Positions 17,101-24,274 of a DNA stretch of 64,000 nucleotides are shown here, piece after piece. Within the stretch, counting starts at the first letter, position 1. The number at the start of each line of letters is the position of its first letter. The translations under genes were made by a program, and so were the position numbers. The notes under the pieces are model-generated. The model saw nothing but the letters and a program-made list of their open reading frames with translations. It did no database searches and was not told the origin of the DNA. This stretch comes from Christensenella sp. UBA5893 (GTDB taxonomy: Bacteria > Bacillota > Clostridia > Christensenellales > UBA1242): NCBI GenBank assembly GCA_002431905.1, contig DJER01000021.1:1-64000 (forward strand), written 5' to 3'.

Positions 17101-20100
17101 TGAAATGTCTGTTGGAGATTTTAATCTTGTTACAACACTTGATTTTGCAAAATCTGAATCAATAAAATTACTTTGACCAATAACTTTTATTCTTACAAAA
17201 TACTTTCCGTCATCTTTTGCATCTTCGATATAAATAGATTTTTCTTGGCTTGTTATGTTATCTCTAACCAAAGTATCGTTTTTGTATAAACTTATTACAT
17301 ATCGTTTTACTTGGACATTTGAATCATCATATTCCCAAGTTATTTTGAGTTTTTCTTGTTTTATCACATCTTCTGTTGAAGAAATTTGGATATTACTTAC
17401 AGTTGCCAGTTTAACAAAGTTTGCACTGCTTGAATAATTTGAAGAAAGTTTATATTCTTCGCCGTTTGCCAAAGCAACAAATGGGTCAATGTCAACTTTA
17501 ACACAAACACTGATTTGGTTACTATTTAGTTTGTTTATAATCTCTTGAATTTTTGTGTCACTTGTGAAGATAACATTTTCAGAAGCTCCAAAGAATTCTG
17601 TCATATCTCCTGCGGTAAACTTGAGCATATACTTATTTTCTTCAACTTTTGCCCAAGTGATTTGATTATCGTTTACAACCGGAGTATCAAGCGTGCTTAT
17701 TCTTGAAAAGTTAAAAGTTCTTTCTTTGCTATCAAGATAATAATATTCGCCACTTGTATATTTTGTTGCCATCAATTTTACTGTTACTGTAAATTTGCCT
17801 GTTTGATTTGTTAGGTTTTCAATTTCTTGACCATTTGTTGTTATTTCAATTTTGTCAAGTTGCATCAATTTGTGAAGTTTTGAATCATCGCCAACAACAT
17901 ATTCAGTTTTTGTGTAATTTGTTTGAACATCTATATTTTCATTTTCATCAATTGATATTTGTTCAACATTTTTTAGTCTTTCAACATAAGCATCAACAAA
18001 TTCCGAAGAGATATAACCTTGCTTTGTGATTTTTAATCTTAATGTGTATTTACCTTCTTCTTGAACCTTGTCGGTTATAACAAATTCTGGAGTTGTGCCT
18101 GTGTAAAGAACTTCAAAGTCATCATCATTTTCTGCCTTGAATTTAAGTTCATAAGTTGCACCATCAACTTCGCTTGCTTGCCAAGTTACTTTAACAACCC
18201 CTGAGGCTTCACTTACAACCATTGTTTTGTCACTTTTGAGTTTGTGTATCAATGTTTGTTCGCTTGCAAATGATGAGAACTTAAAATCTTTTGTTTCACT
18301 CAAATTCAAAGCCCCGCCTTGGTATTCGTATTGAACATTTACATAAAAGTCACTTGTTTTGTCTATTCCGTTTAGGTCTTCATCACTCATTATATCAATA
18401 GTTTGTATTGCTTTTGAAACAGTTTTTACTTTTATGATATCGCCTTGAGTGAATACAAACCTGTATACAAAGTTTTGATAGTCAATTGTATCCCAAGAAA
18501 GAATTGCATCGTTTAGAACCGGTTTTTGTGGTGTTTGTGTTCTTGAAATGTTAAATGTCTCAAAATCACTATCAAGATAGTACATATCTTCAACTTTGTT
18601 TTGGTTTGCCACAAACTTTGCCTTAATAACAAAGTCAGATTTTGTTTTGTCCAAAGTTAATGTTTGTTCATCGTTTATTGTGACAAAAGTTTTTTGTTCA
18701 GAAAGAGCATTTGGTTCAACTTGTGTTGTCACTTGAAGAACACCATCTTTTGAAAGATAATAATTTGTTGGAGTTACAAGTTTTGTGATTTTAATTATTG
18801 AAAAGTCTGAAGGTTTAATTAGTGTATTTGCTTCATTTTTTGCCTTAACTTTTACTGTGTAAGTTTTTGCTTGCGATATTTTTTCACTTAAATCAATTAA
18901 GATTTCTTCGCCACTGTCATCATATGTAAGGTTTAGTTCATCAAAAAGCACTTCATAATTGGTTGCAAGAGAATCTTTTTTGATTGTCAAATTTCTTGTT
19001 TCTCTATCAAACGAGATCTCTGGGTTTTGCAAAGTATATTCAATTTCAAAAGATTGTTTTGAATAATTCAAACTGTCAAGATACAAACATCCAACACTGT
19101 TTGAACCTATTGCTTTTACATAAAAATCATAATGTCCATATTCACAGGAAGAATAAGAATATTGATTTTCGGTTGTCAATCTTGTTTGTTCAAAAGGTTG
19201 ATTATTTTTGTTGATATAATATTCATAACTTGAAGCATAAGGAGAAACTTCCCAGCTGATATTTTTATCATTTTGATTATTTGTTACTGTTAAGTCTTGT
19301 TGTCTTACAACCTTTACTGTTGTTACAGAAGGAATGAAATATTTGCCATTACCAAAGTCTTGATTCTTTATTGCTTTTATTGAGATTATGTATTCTCCAA
19401 CATTTTTAAATAATTCATCAACATTACCAAAACTCCCATTTGATGATTTGTTAAGTGGAGTTGTTACATTGTCGAATGTTACATAATATTCATACAAATC
19501 AATATTTTCTAATTCATTGTGAGTTATATAATATTTTCCATCTTTAATATTTTGAGCAATTGTGTTAATATCAATTTTTGCAAGGTTTGTGAGAGTGATT
19601 TTGTTAGATTCATTTGATTGAACTTCATTATTGTTTTGTGCTTTTACAATTGCACTAATTTCATATGAACCTTCTTCCGTCTTGTCAAAAATATATTTCC
19701 CTTCACTGTTTAGCGAAGCTTTTTCTATTTTACTTTTGTATGCAATGCTTAATTCAATATTTTTCCCTGAATAATTTGTTGCACTTATTGTTTTTGTTTG
19801 TGGATCAAAAGAAAGTGTTGTTGCTGTTAATTTTGCAACATTTTCAACCTTGCTTTCATTTTTGCTTGACAAATAGTCTTTGCTATCCGAAACCGCTTTT
19901 AATGAGATTTCATTATATTGCCCCGGTGTGATTATATTTGACACATCAAAATTATTTTGATCAACGTCCGTTGTTATTATTGAAGAGCCTGACTTTGTGA
20001 TTATTGCATAGTGGAAATCGCCAGTCAAAGAATTATCCCACGTTACAAGTCCGTTATTGATTGTTATTTGTGGGGCATAAAGTCTTTTCCAAACAACAAC

Positions 20101-20973
20101 ATCGCTCTTTCCAACAGCAACTTTGTTTACTGTTTTACTTTCGCTTGTGTTATTGTATGAAACTGCATTGACTTGAACTTTGTATTCTTGCATATTTTGG
20201 ATTTTTGGATCATACAAATCAATTGCGAATTGTTTTTCGGATACCTTTGGATATGTGACACCATTCACAATAACTTCATATTCACTAACATCATCTCCAC
20301 CATTCCATGACAAAATTTCTGTTTCGTCATTATATACTATATTTGTTGGGTTAGATAATTTTCTCACAACATATGAGTCAGAATAATTTGAGCCACTGTA
20401 CAATTCTTGTCCATTAACTTTTATTCCATCACATTTAACTTTGATATCATAAAGACCACTTTCGCCCAAGACATATGAGTTCGAGTTCTTTACTGAAATT
20501 TCCTTTGCTTGTTCATTATTGTGAGAAACAAGCAAGGTGTATGAATTGATTTCTTGAATTTTGTCGTCAATTTTTACCATAACTTTGTTCCAAGAAATTG
20601 AGTTTGTTTGTTCGTTATAAACAATACCATTTGGGGTATCACTTTGCATTGGCTTTGCAAATACTTTTACTTCCATATACGAAAAGGCAGTGTCATAATT
20701 TGCATCAATAATAGTTACACCGGAATTTACTGCAGTTATGGTTTGCCCACTTAATGTTACAACACTTGCATCGTGAGTTTTGAACCTTATGTCACTTTTG
20801 CTTGCGTTGTCAATTTTTACAACAGTTGACAAATCAAGAGTGTCACCAATTGACATCTCTATATACGACTTTTCAAAAGATAAATTGTATTGTGGTTTTT
20901 CTCCACAACCTGCAATTATCCCAAAGCAAAATAAACTTAAAATGCTAAATATGTATGGAAATATTTTTTTCAT
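11104..20973 (-). CDS. Giant surface lipoprotein with Big_2, many Fn3-like repeats and GLUG-type C-terminus
   Basis: 3,289 residues. The start at 20973 is chosen over an upstream in-frame Met because AAAAGGGG lies just before it and a lipoprotein signal peptide follows, with lipobox IIAGC. The lipidated Cys would anchor it outside the membrane. Residues about 30-110 form a Big_2-like Ig domain (SIGDTLDLSTVV, ITAVNSGVTIIDANYD). From about 115 to 2,860, Fn3-like modules of 90-100 residues repeat with the signature LxxP, LxWxxV, YxVxVNG. The last ~420 residues are a GLUG-type beta-helix with GGIVANNYGTVERC and GGIVGNNSNTGTISYSYT. Such proteins act as adhesins or extended stalks; no catalytic domain is visible. 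No frameshift in 9.9 kb. Ligand unknown. Confidence 0.85.
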   Translation of the reverse strand: MKKIFPYIFSILSLFCFGIIAGCGEKPQYNLSFEKSYIEMSIGDTLDLSTVVKIDNASKSDIRFKTHDASVVTLSGQTITAVNSGVTIIDANYDTAFSYMEVKVFAKPMQSDTPNGIVYNEQTNSISWNKVMVKIDDKIQEINSYTLLVSHNNEQAKEISVKNSNSYVLGESGLYDIKVKCDGIKVNGQELYSGSNYSDSYVVRKLSNPTNIVYNDETEILSWNGGDDVSEYEVIVNGVTYPKVSEKQFAIDLYDPKIQNMQEYKVQVNAVSYNNTSESKTVNKVAVGKSDVVVWKRLYAPQITINNGLVTWDNSLTGDFHYAIITKSGSSIITTDVDQNNFDVSNIITPGQYNEISLKAVSDSKDYLSSKNESKVENVAKLTATTLSFDPQTKTISATNYSGKNIELSIAYKSKIEKASLNSEGKYIFDKTEEGSYEISAIVKAQNNNEVQSNESNKITLTNLAKIDINTIAQNIKDGKYYITHNELENIDLYEYYVTFDNVTTPLNKSSNGSFGNVDELFKNVGEYIISIKAIKNQDFGNGKYFIPSVTTVKVVRQQDLTVTNNQNDKNISWEVSPYASSYEYYINKNNQPFEQTRLTTENQYSYSSCEYGHYDFYVKAIGSNSVGCLYLDSLNYSKQSFEIEYTLQNPEISFDRETRNLTIKKDSLATNYEVLFDELNLTYDDSGEEILIDLSEKISQAKTYTVKVKAKNEANTLIKPSDFSIIKITKLVTPTNYYLSKDGVLQVTTQVEPNALSEQKTFVTINDEQTLTLDKTKSDFVIKAKFVANQNKVEDMYYLDSDFETFNISRTQTPQKPVLNDAILSWDTIDYQNFVYRFVFTQGDIIKVKTVSKAIQTIDIMSDEDLNGIDKTSDFYVNVQYEYQGGALNLSETKDFKFSSFASEQTLIHKLKSDKTMVVSEASGVVKVTWQASEVDGATYELKFKAENDDDFEVLYTGTTPEFVITDKVQEEGKYTLRLKITKQGYISSEFVDAYVERLKNVEQISIDENENIDVQTNYTKTEYVVGDDSKLHKLMQLDKIEITTNGQEIENLTNQTGKFTVTVKLMATKYTSGEYYYLDSKERTFNFSRISTLDTPVVNDNQITWAKVEENKYMLKFTAGDMTEFFGASENVIFTSDTKIQEIINKLNSNQISVCVKVDIDPFVALANGEEYKLSSNYSSSANFVKLATVSNIQISSTEDVIKQEKLKITWEYDDSNVQVKRYVISLYKNDTLVRDNITSQEKSIYIEDAKDDGKYFVRIKVIGQSNFIDSDFAKSSVVTRLKSPTDISITQDGILSFKGIENAKSYYVEYYHGDDFKGELKNILTTNYDMKELLYENTFFGDVTIKVIAVGGQGIDEYQTLSSPFSTEYTFTKAKEANVRIFVDKLVVGDENKEDIDNDSAYQITISTKEGRIVKELNLKYGSEYYFEDFEYADSKTKVDTSVEQTFVIKTVRKVTLENYVLSNPTKKEVTKLSDVKNFGFIRKANGIDSLIYVQGDIDGNANKYILNINSNEIINDFVLGTDKFEKALDMAFLQKLSANFTLSIYKQGMISESGISYINSSKVSVSGKKLSQNTKLETNNGKLVWNQIGDASDYALRVQDSNKVEILTGFVNNNVHTLSSELNGKVGALKVNIKALGNVGDTLKTQDIILDSTYMLETTVDDETQESITSEKDYECRKLDTVKDYKVIDGYITFKEPEIDLSYVAVVDGNEYELTYVQSEQTEYLVMYSNEMYNDLQENKAYNVSIKAKSSSEDIIYSDLSTPLKMKIMTNNSKDSLKVNFKLLSNDPQKYDYTINEVTWDEDENAQNGYIVRFNNKLTYVEDTIFLPNSEDLPNMIYILSIAVRGSSAVDSDGCYHLNSRYSEGLQLQKLGSTKIQITSGQITWEEVSMATGYFVYLDDKIYSETPLATLQTELENWSDYNEHTLKIRAISTDPKFMCGNTIEYTIEKTSEGATTVNSQKVAKLESPEKFEVENGAFVWNVKEKFNITELIALSQAKRIRRQATISIQSLSNDKVALKFSDVSTGATYTYTHDLSDFINISQELRDQIKSYSGGTADIDKFQYLGWPTVDNGFDEIGSDLPSGTYNLYLKQFGDNKNYVTSNYGLAQEVYVPYAPRIKMIYENNCFKLTWDKITIPSKYGITNPTYKIVVESKTQDEEGKETTNRKVLGETQDLKFNLTDCIQSGDLTSEYTRIYVFVAGDNSKVINGKVSNSIEMKVLDETKAYVSNGEMYWNSQESATEYLVTYRKTTEQSPKQITLSKAFWDCGELDNGIEYVINIQAIGLRLASTTQATLTGKDSCVGKVVKLYDPVSAVDCGIFKWQQIEHASSYEINTYINNEKKENVKISNIADSDNNISYETTFAEENILYRFKAIGDLKTDMNEETVAYVNSNETIGIYGTVLGSLEDIVAKDGKLTWEKINNGGLDVTSYKLIFNKIDKDGNIIDSEYVVKGSGFKDIDGISRYAYECSDLDSGRYQVTIQAYYENNKQERIYTYNDVTAYYLMGLIEQRYVFEKYSKVQGQNGTQGVVLDNVVINDGEFTWEYSGELDEVNYDYELEFSSTSGVVQTFVCSDPSFFQNIVDNLVVEETFKLRVRVIPKEGVQDFISSDYVQFINVNAYNEDDVYQIDGIKESDILLSKSGDSDSLYINWSKYIISTGGKDISKTLQVKYKIVYWTENDGVTSEKQEIIVQDTKIDTNRFEFDIVSEFTLYYQIQVLPLGTLSYVPSVLSEVRDIKKPKSVAEVLYEEEQMYYYWSTEGTSNDHSFKIRDEILAMDKNGSLQLDSNGNPIVVRTYTLITKDNTTNKYIPIELGYHKVSVAVVVRTSGDEGSLTSSYTYYKNSDTRTLINLFETGEVSEKVYGSLGTENSPYLVSNEKQFANIKYRIDKPSYENSYILTQNGTETKVTLSGQDEYFNFKQICDISNVTPFGMIKKDEDSVEFKGIYDGNYKKLVWNCNLDIVRTLKTKSLSLFSDIASTGKIMNLNVSALYSGKLTVAGTISMICMVNNGTISNIKINVEGGNVLIQDQEAYWTGVCRDNRGAIENVVNYCNVTLSSQTKSAQMGYAGITNRNYGTVIKCANYGNIEVSSINATVGGIVANNYGTVERCVFKNTTSKITMPKVSGSTSVYFGGIVGNNSNTGTISYSYTYTNTVVSRLASNTSSDKVYIAGLVGYSANDKISRSYVYNKITAQSSQGVQIGSVYTFAYIANAQNPTNANNCWSNVDSTYSLVGGATVEINKYTDRPSGTTLNAGGNAYYVANESNFPSLVWETEFDNVWKEHTEA

Positions 20974-21013
20974 AAAGTACCCCTTTTTTATATCAAAGTT
21001 ATTTTTCTTTTTT

Positions 21014-21043
21014 ATTTTAACACTTTTTGACATTTTTTATCAA
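21014..21043 (-). promoter_or_regulatory. Giant lipoprotein gene promoter
   Basis: TTGATA (21043-21038), 18-nt spacer, TAAAAT (21019-21014) with extended -10 TGT. The predicted leader is about 35 nt. Confidence 0.65.
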
Positions 21044-21125
21044 ACAAAATACACATGTTTTTTACAAAATATTTATTATAAATAAATAACCAATACCTAT
21101 CGGTAAAAAATTACAAAAAAATATG

Positions 21126-21590
21126 TCATAAATCGACATATTTATTTATTAAATTTACAATTATTTGCTTGTGTTTTTGTTCGCAAATTAATATATTCTC
21201 AATTTGTTTTTTAAAATTTTTTTGATTTATTTTATTAAGTGCAATTTTACAATTTATTATTGATTTTTCTTTTATTTCAAGGGTATAATTTAGTATATTT
21301 TTTATACCTTTATAATACTCAAAATTTATGCCAGAAATTGGTATATTTTTGCTTGAAATATATGACGGTTCTTCATAATTTTCAACAAGCATTTTTGCCA
21401 AAATATTGCTACTAATCTTGCAATCTTCAAACATCTGTTCAAAGCAATCTTTTAGTTCTTGAATATCAAACAAAACATTACAAAAATAAAAGAACTGCAT
21501 CATTTGAAAAATTTGTCCATTTTCTCCTGAGTACAGTTCCTTTATCAATTTTGTTTCATATTCGTTTTTGCTTACACCATAAATATTCAC
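21126..21590 (-). CDS. Ferritin-like (rubrerythrin-fold) protein lacking most metal ligands
   Basis: 154 residues, all-alpha. It aligns by eye to the clostridial ferritin-like family: LIKELYSGENGQIFQMMQFFY corresponds to a helix normally reading ELTAINQY; FEDCKISSNILAKMLVE corresponds to AEDEMKHAEILAELI; and a final helix holds ICEQKHKQIIVNLI. The Glu of helix 1 is Gln, and the E..H pair of helix 2 is D..S, so only the last ligand pair remains. It probably cannot hold a normal di-iron centre. The start is a GTG at 21590 without a Shine-Dalgarno; the gene follows the RluA-type gene by 24 nt and may be translationally coupled. Function unknown; fold call moderate. Confidence 0.55.
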   Translation of the reverse strand: MNIYGVSKNEYETKLIKELYSGENGQIFQMMQFFYFCNVLFDIQELKDCFEQMFEDCKISSNILAKMLVENYEEPSYISSKNIPISGINFEYYKGIKNILNYTLEIKEKSIINCKIALNKINQKNFKKQIENILICEQKHKQIIVNLINKYVDL

Positions 21591-21614
21591 ATAATTTTTA
21601 TATGATAAAATTTT

Positions 21615-22475
21615 TTAGATTGTTACTTCCAAAAACTTATCAAGACTGGTACACAAATCAACATTATTTAGATATTCGAGGTTTCTACCTTTTGGAATGT
21701 TGAAAATTATTTTATATGCCTGCAAACACTGTGTGTGTTTTTTATATTTTTTGTTTAGTTTTGTATCGCCATATTTTTCATCTCCCAAAATTGGCATTTT
21801 GTTATAGGCAAGCTGTGCTCTTATTTGGTGTGTTTTTCCTTCACTTATTTTCACATCCAAAAGTGACAGTTCTTGGCAAAAATCTCTTTTCTTTTTGTAG
21901 TAAGTTTGAACAAGAACTGAACCAGCAATCTTTGTATCAAATATTTTTACTTCACTTTTTTCGCCATCTTTTTTTAGATAATTGGTCAAGTTATCTTCGT
22001 CTTTTTGGCAATTGGAAACAACTGCAAAATATTCTTTTGTTACATAACCTTTTTTAAAATAGTCAATCAAAGTTTTTTGAATTGATAAATTTTTTGCAAA
22101 CAAAACAAGACCTACTGTATTCCTATCAATTCTGTGAATTGGATGAATAATCTCATTTCCCTTTTCTTCGTAATCTTGCTTTATATTAAAAATGCCATCA
22201 CAAACTTCTATGCCTTTATCTTTGTAAAAGACAATAACATTTTCATCTTGATAAAAAATTTTGTATAAATCTTTTTTTGAAGTTGTGTCCAAAAATATTA
22301 TAATATTGTCGCCAACATTTACAACAACATTTTCTTTTACACGTTTTTTATTTACCAAAATATCCTTATTCCTTAATGCTTTTTCAAAAGATGAGTACTT
22401 ATACTTGGGCAAATTTTCACATAGGACTTTTAATACTCTTGTATTTTGATTTGACACAATTTCTATTTTTTCCAT
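21615..22475 (-). CDS. RluA-family 23S rRNA/tRNA pseudouridine synthase
   Basis: 286 residues. An N-terminal S4 RNA-binding domain (about 10-75, FEKALRNKDILVNKKRV) precedes the catalytic domain. The active-site block reads HPIHRIDRNTVGLVLFAKN, equal to the RluA motif HRLDRxTSGLLxxAK with the catalytic Asp kept. A second motif, GKTHQIRAQLAYNKMPILGD, is intact. These enzymes isomerise uridine to pseudouridine in rRNA or tRNA; which site cannot be told. AAGGAAAA lies 5-6 nt before the ATG. The S4 domain suggests an RluD/RluC-type target in 23S rRNA. Confidence 0.9.
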   Translation of the reverse strand: MEKIEIVSNQNTRVLKVLCENLPKYKYSSFEKALRNKDILVNKKRVKENVVVNVGDNIIIFLDTTSKKDLYKIFYQDENVIVFYKDKGIEVCDGIFNIKQDYEEKGNEIIHPIHRIDRNTVGLVLFAKNLSIQKTLIDYFKKGYVTKEYFAVVSNCQKDEDNLTNYLKKDGEKSEVKIFDTKIAGSVLVQTYYKKKRDFCQELSLLDVKISEGKTHQIRAQLAYNKMPILGDEKYGDTKLNKKYKKHTQCLQAYKIIFNIPKGRNLEYLNNVDLCTSLDKFLEVTI

Positions 22476-22586
22476 AAATTTTCCTTGTTCTAAATAAGAT
22501 TATATACGAATATACATTAGTATGCAAACCAAAATTGTAGCAAATTGAATTTTTTGCAAAATTTTAAATATTTTAGTAGATTTTGT

Positions 22587-22614
22587 TTGAATTTTTGGTT
22601 AAACAATGTATAAT
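22587..22614 (+). promoter_or_regulatory. Promoter of the 80-residue membrane protein gene
   Basis: TTGAAT (22587-22592), 16-nt spacer, TATAAT (22609-22614). The leader is about 15 nt and includes GGAG at 22624-22627. Confidence 0.6.
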
Positions 22615-22635
22615 TATATTGAAGGAGAAAAGAAA

Positions 22636-22878
22636 ATGGCAGCAAAAAATGGTTTTGTATCAGCAATGGATAGTCTTCCATTCATCCTTAAACTTATTCT
22701 TTGTATCCCTGCTCTTGACATCGTTTGGGCAATCTATCGTCTTGTTAAAGGCGTTAACACAAACAATGTTTTGATGATTGTTTTTGGAATACTTTGGATA
22801 GTTCCAGGAATTGCTATCGGTTGGCTTGTTGACCTTATTAGCACAATCCTATTTGGAAGACCAAAATTCTTCGCTTAA
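22636..22878 (+). CDS. Small integral membrane protein (80 aa), unknown
   Basis: The start at 22636 follows GGAG by 8 nt; an earlier in-frame ATG at 22606 lacks a binding site and overlaps the -10 box. Two hydrophobic segments (about residues 15-37 and 43-70, with VLMIVFGILWIVPGIAIGWL) give a helical hairpin. The ends are basic (N-terminal KNG, C-terminal GRPKFF). It has its own promoter and terminator, so it is a genuine independent gene and probably well expressed. No family recognised with confidence. Confidence 0.75.
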   Translation: MAAKNGFVSAMDSLPFILKLILCIPALDIVWAIYRLVKGVNTNNVLMIVFGILWIVPGIAIGWLVDLISTILFGRPKFFA

Positions 22879-22890
22879 TTGAAGAGTTAG

Positions 22891-22928
22891 AAAAAAGACA
22901 GATAATATGCATATTATTTGTCTTTTTT
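22891..22928 (+). terminator. Terminator after the 80-residue membrane protein gene
   Basis: Long inverted repeat AAAAAAGACA-ATAATATGC / GCATATTAT-TGTCTTTTTT with single mismatches, ending in a T run. Confidence 0.8.
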
Positions 22929-22981
22929 CTTTTTATTTTTTTGTATTTTATGTATAATAAAAATAAAGAAAAGGAGATTAT

Positions 22982-24223
22982 ATGGGCACAAAAGAAATTA
23001 CAAACATGATAAAAAACAAACAACCACTTGGAAAAAATGTGATTGATAATGTTATAAAATCATATTGCGACAACACAATTAGCGATGATGAAATTTTGCC
23101 AATAATTAAAGCTATTTATGATAACGATATATCAGACCAAGATTTATTTTATCTAACCGATGCCATGAAAAACAGTGGGCACACACTTGACCTAAGTGAA
23201 CTTGGGCAAGTTGTTGACAAGCATTCAACAGGTGGTGTTAGTGACACAACAACAATCATCCTTGTACCGATTTGTGCCGTTCTTGGAACAAAAATGTTAA
23301 AGTTAAGCGGTCGTGGTCTTGGGTTTACTGGGGGCACTTGCGATAAGCTTGAAGCATTTTCTGGTTACAAAACCGATATTGACCTAAATGACGCCATTGA
23401 CCTTGTTAAAAAGAATGGAGGATGTATGATGACATCTTCGCTTGAAATTGCCCCTGCCGATAAAAAGATATATACACTTAGGAATAAGACAGGACTTGTT
23501 GACAATGTTTCACTTATTGCTTCAAGCATTATGAGCAAAAAACTTGCAAGTGGTGCAGATATTATTGTGCTTGACGTAAAATATGGCAATGGCGCATTTA
23601 TGCCAAACCTAAAAATGGCAAAAAAACTTGGCAACAAAATGAAAAAAATCGGGACACTTGCTGGCAAAAAAATCAAAATTGTTTATGGTAAAATGAGTCA
23701 ACCATTGGGTTACAATATTGGACCAAAACTTGAAACAATGGAAGCAATAAAAGTTCTTGAAGGAAAAGAAAAAGGCAACTTGTATAAGGACTCTGTTCGT
23801 TTGGCTTCTCTATGTGTTTCACTGGACAAGCACATCCCTTACCTATTTGCAAAGCATAAAGTTATAAAAACAATAAAAGACAAAACAGCTCTTGAAAAAT
23901 TAAAAGTTATGGTAAAATCGCAAGGCGGGAGTTTGGAGTTGTTTGATGAAGAATACAAAGAACCAACACTCATTGTAAAATCAAAAATCAATGGAAAAGT
24001 TAAAGGTTACAACACAAAAGACCTTGGCGAAATTGTTTGTGAAATGGGAACAAATGCCCGAAATTCAAATGATAAAATTGACTACAATTTGGGAATTATT
24101 ACAACAAAAAAGATTGGTAAAAAAGTTAAAATTGGCGATATTTTATTTAAAATATATGCAAAAGATTTATTGCAAGCGAAAGAAGTTGAACAAAAATTAT
24201 TACAAACAATTTTTATAAATTAA
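22982..24223 (+). CDS. Pyrimidine-nucleoside (thymidine) phosphorylase
   Basis: 413 residues. It cleaves uridine, thymidine or deoxyuridine with phosphate to the free base and (deoxy)ribose-1-phosphate, feeding nucleoside salvage. The family signature is visible: VDKHSTGGVSDTTT (phosphate-binding Lys-His-Ser-Thr), GRGLGFTGGTCDKLEAF, and VKYGNGAFMP with the catalytic-site Lys. An alpha domain (about 1-65 and 160-195), an alpha/beta domain and a C-terminal barrel (about 335-413) follow in normal order. Slightly short of the 430-440 residues of Bacillus Pdp, from a trimmed C-terminus. GGAG is 6 nt before the ATG. A single-gene unit between two terminators. Pdp versus DeoA cannot be decided here. 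Confidence 0.92.
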   Translation: MGTKEITNMIKNKQPLGKNVIDNVIKSYCDNTISDDEILPIIKAIYDNDISDQDLFYLTDAMKNSGHTLDLSELGQVVDKHSTGGVSDTTTIILVPICAVLGTKMLKLSGRGLGFTGGTCDKLEAFSGYKTDIDLNDAIDLVKKNGGCMMTSSLEIAPADKKIYTLRNKTGLVDNVSLIASSIMSKKLASGADIIVLDVKYGNGAFMPNLKMAKKLGNKMKKIGTLAGKKIKIVYGKMSQPLGYNIGPKLETMEAIKVLEGKEKGNLYKDSVRLASLCVSLDKHIPYLFAKHKVIKTIKDKTALEKLKVMVKSQGGSLELFDEEYKEPTLIVKSKINGKVKGYNTKDLGEIVCEMGTNARNSNDKIDYNLGIITTKKIGKKVKIGDILFKIYAKDLLQAKEVEQKLLQTIFIN

Positions 24224-24245
24224 CAAAAAATTATACAAAAACAGC

Positions 24246-24273
24246 AAAAAAACGGCAAATTTGCCGTTTTTTT
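24246..24273. terminator. Bidirectional terminator between the phosphorylase and P-ATPase genes
   Basis: AAAAAAACGGCAAA / TTTGCCGTTTTTTT is a perfect palindrome with flanking A/T runs between convergent genes. Confidence 0.9.
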
Positions 24274-24274
24274 G

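Noticed and set aside
11104..21033. Longer start for the giant lipoprotein at 21033
   Set aside because: It would put 20 charged residues before the signal peptide and overlap the promoter; the start at 20973 has a ribosome binding site.
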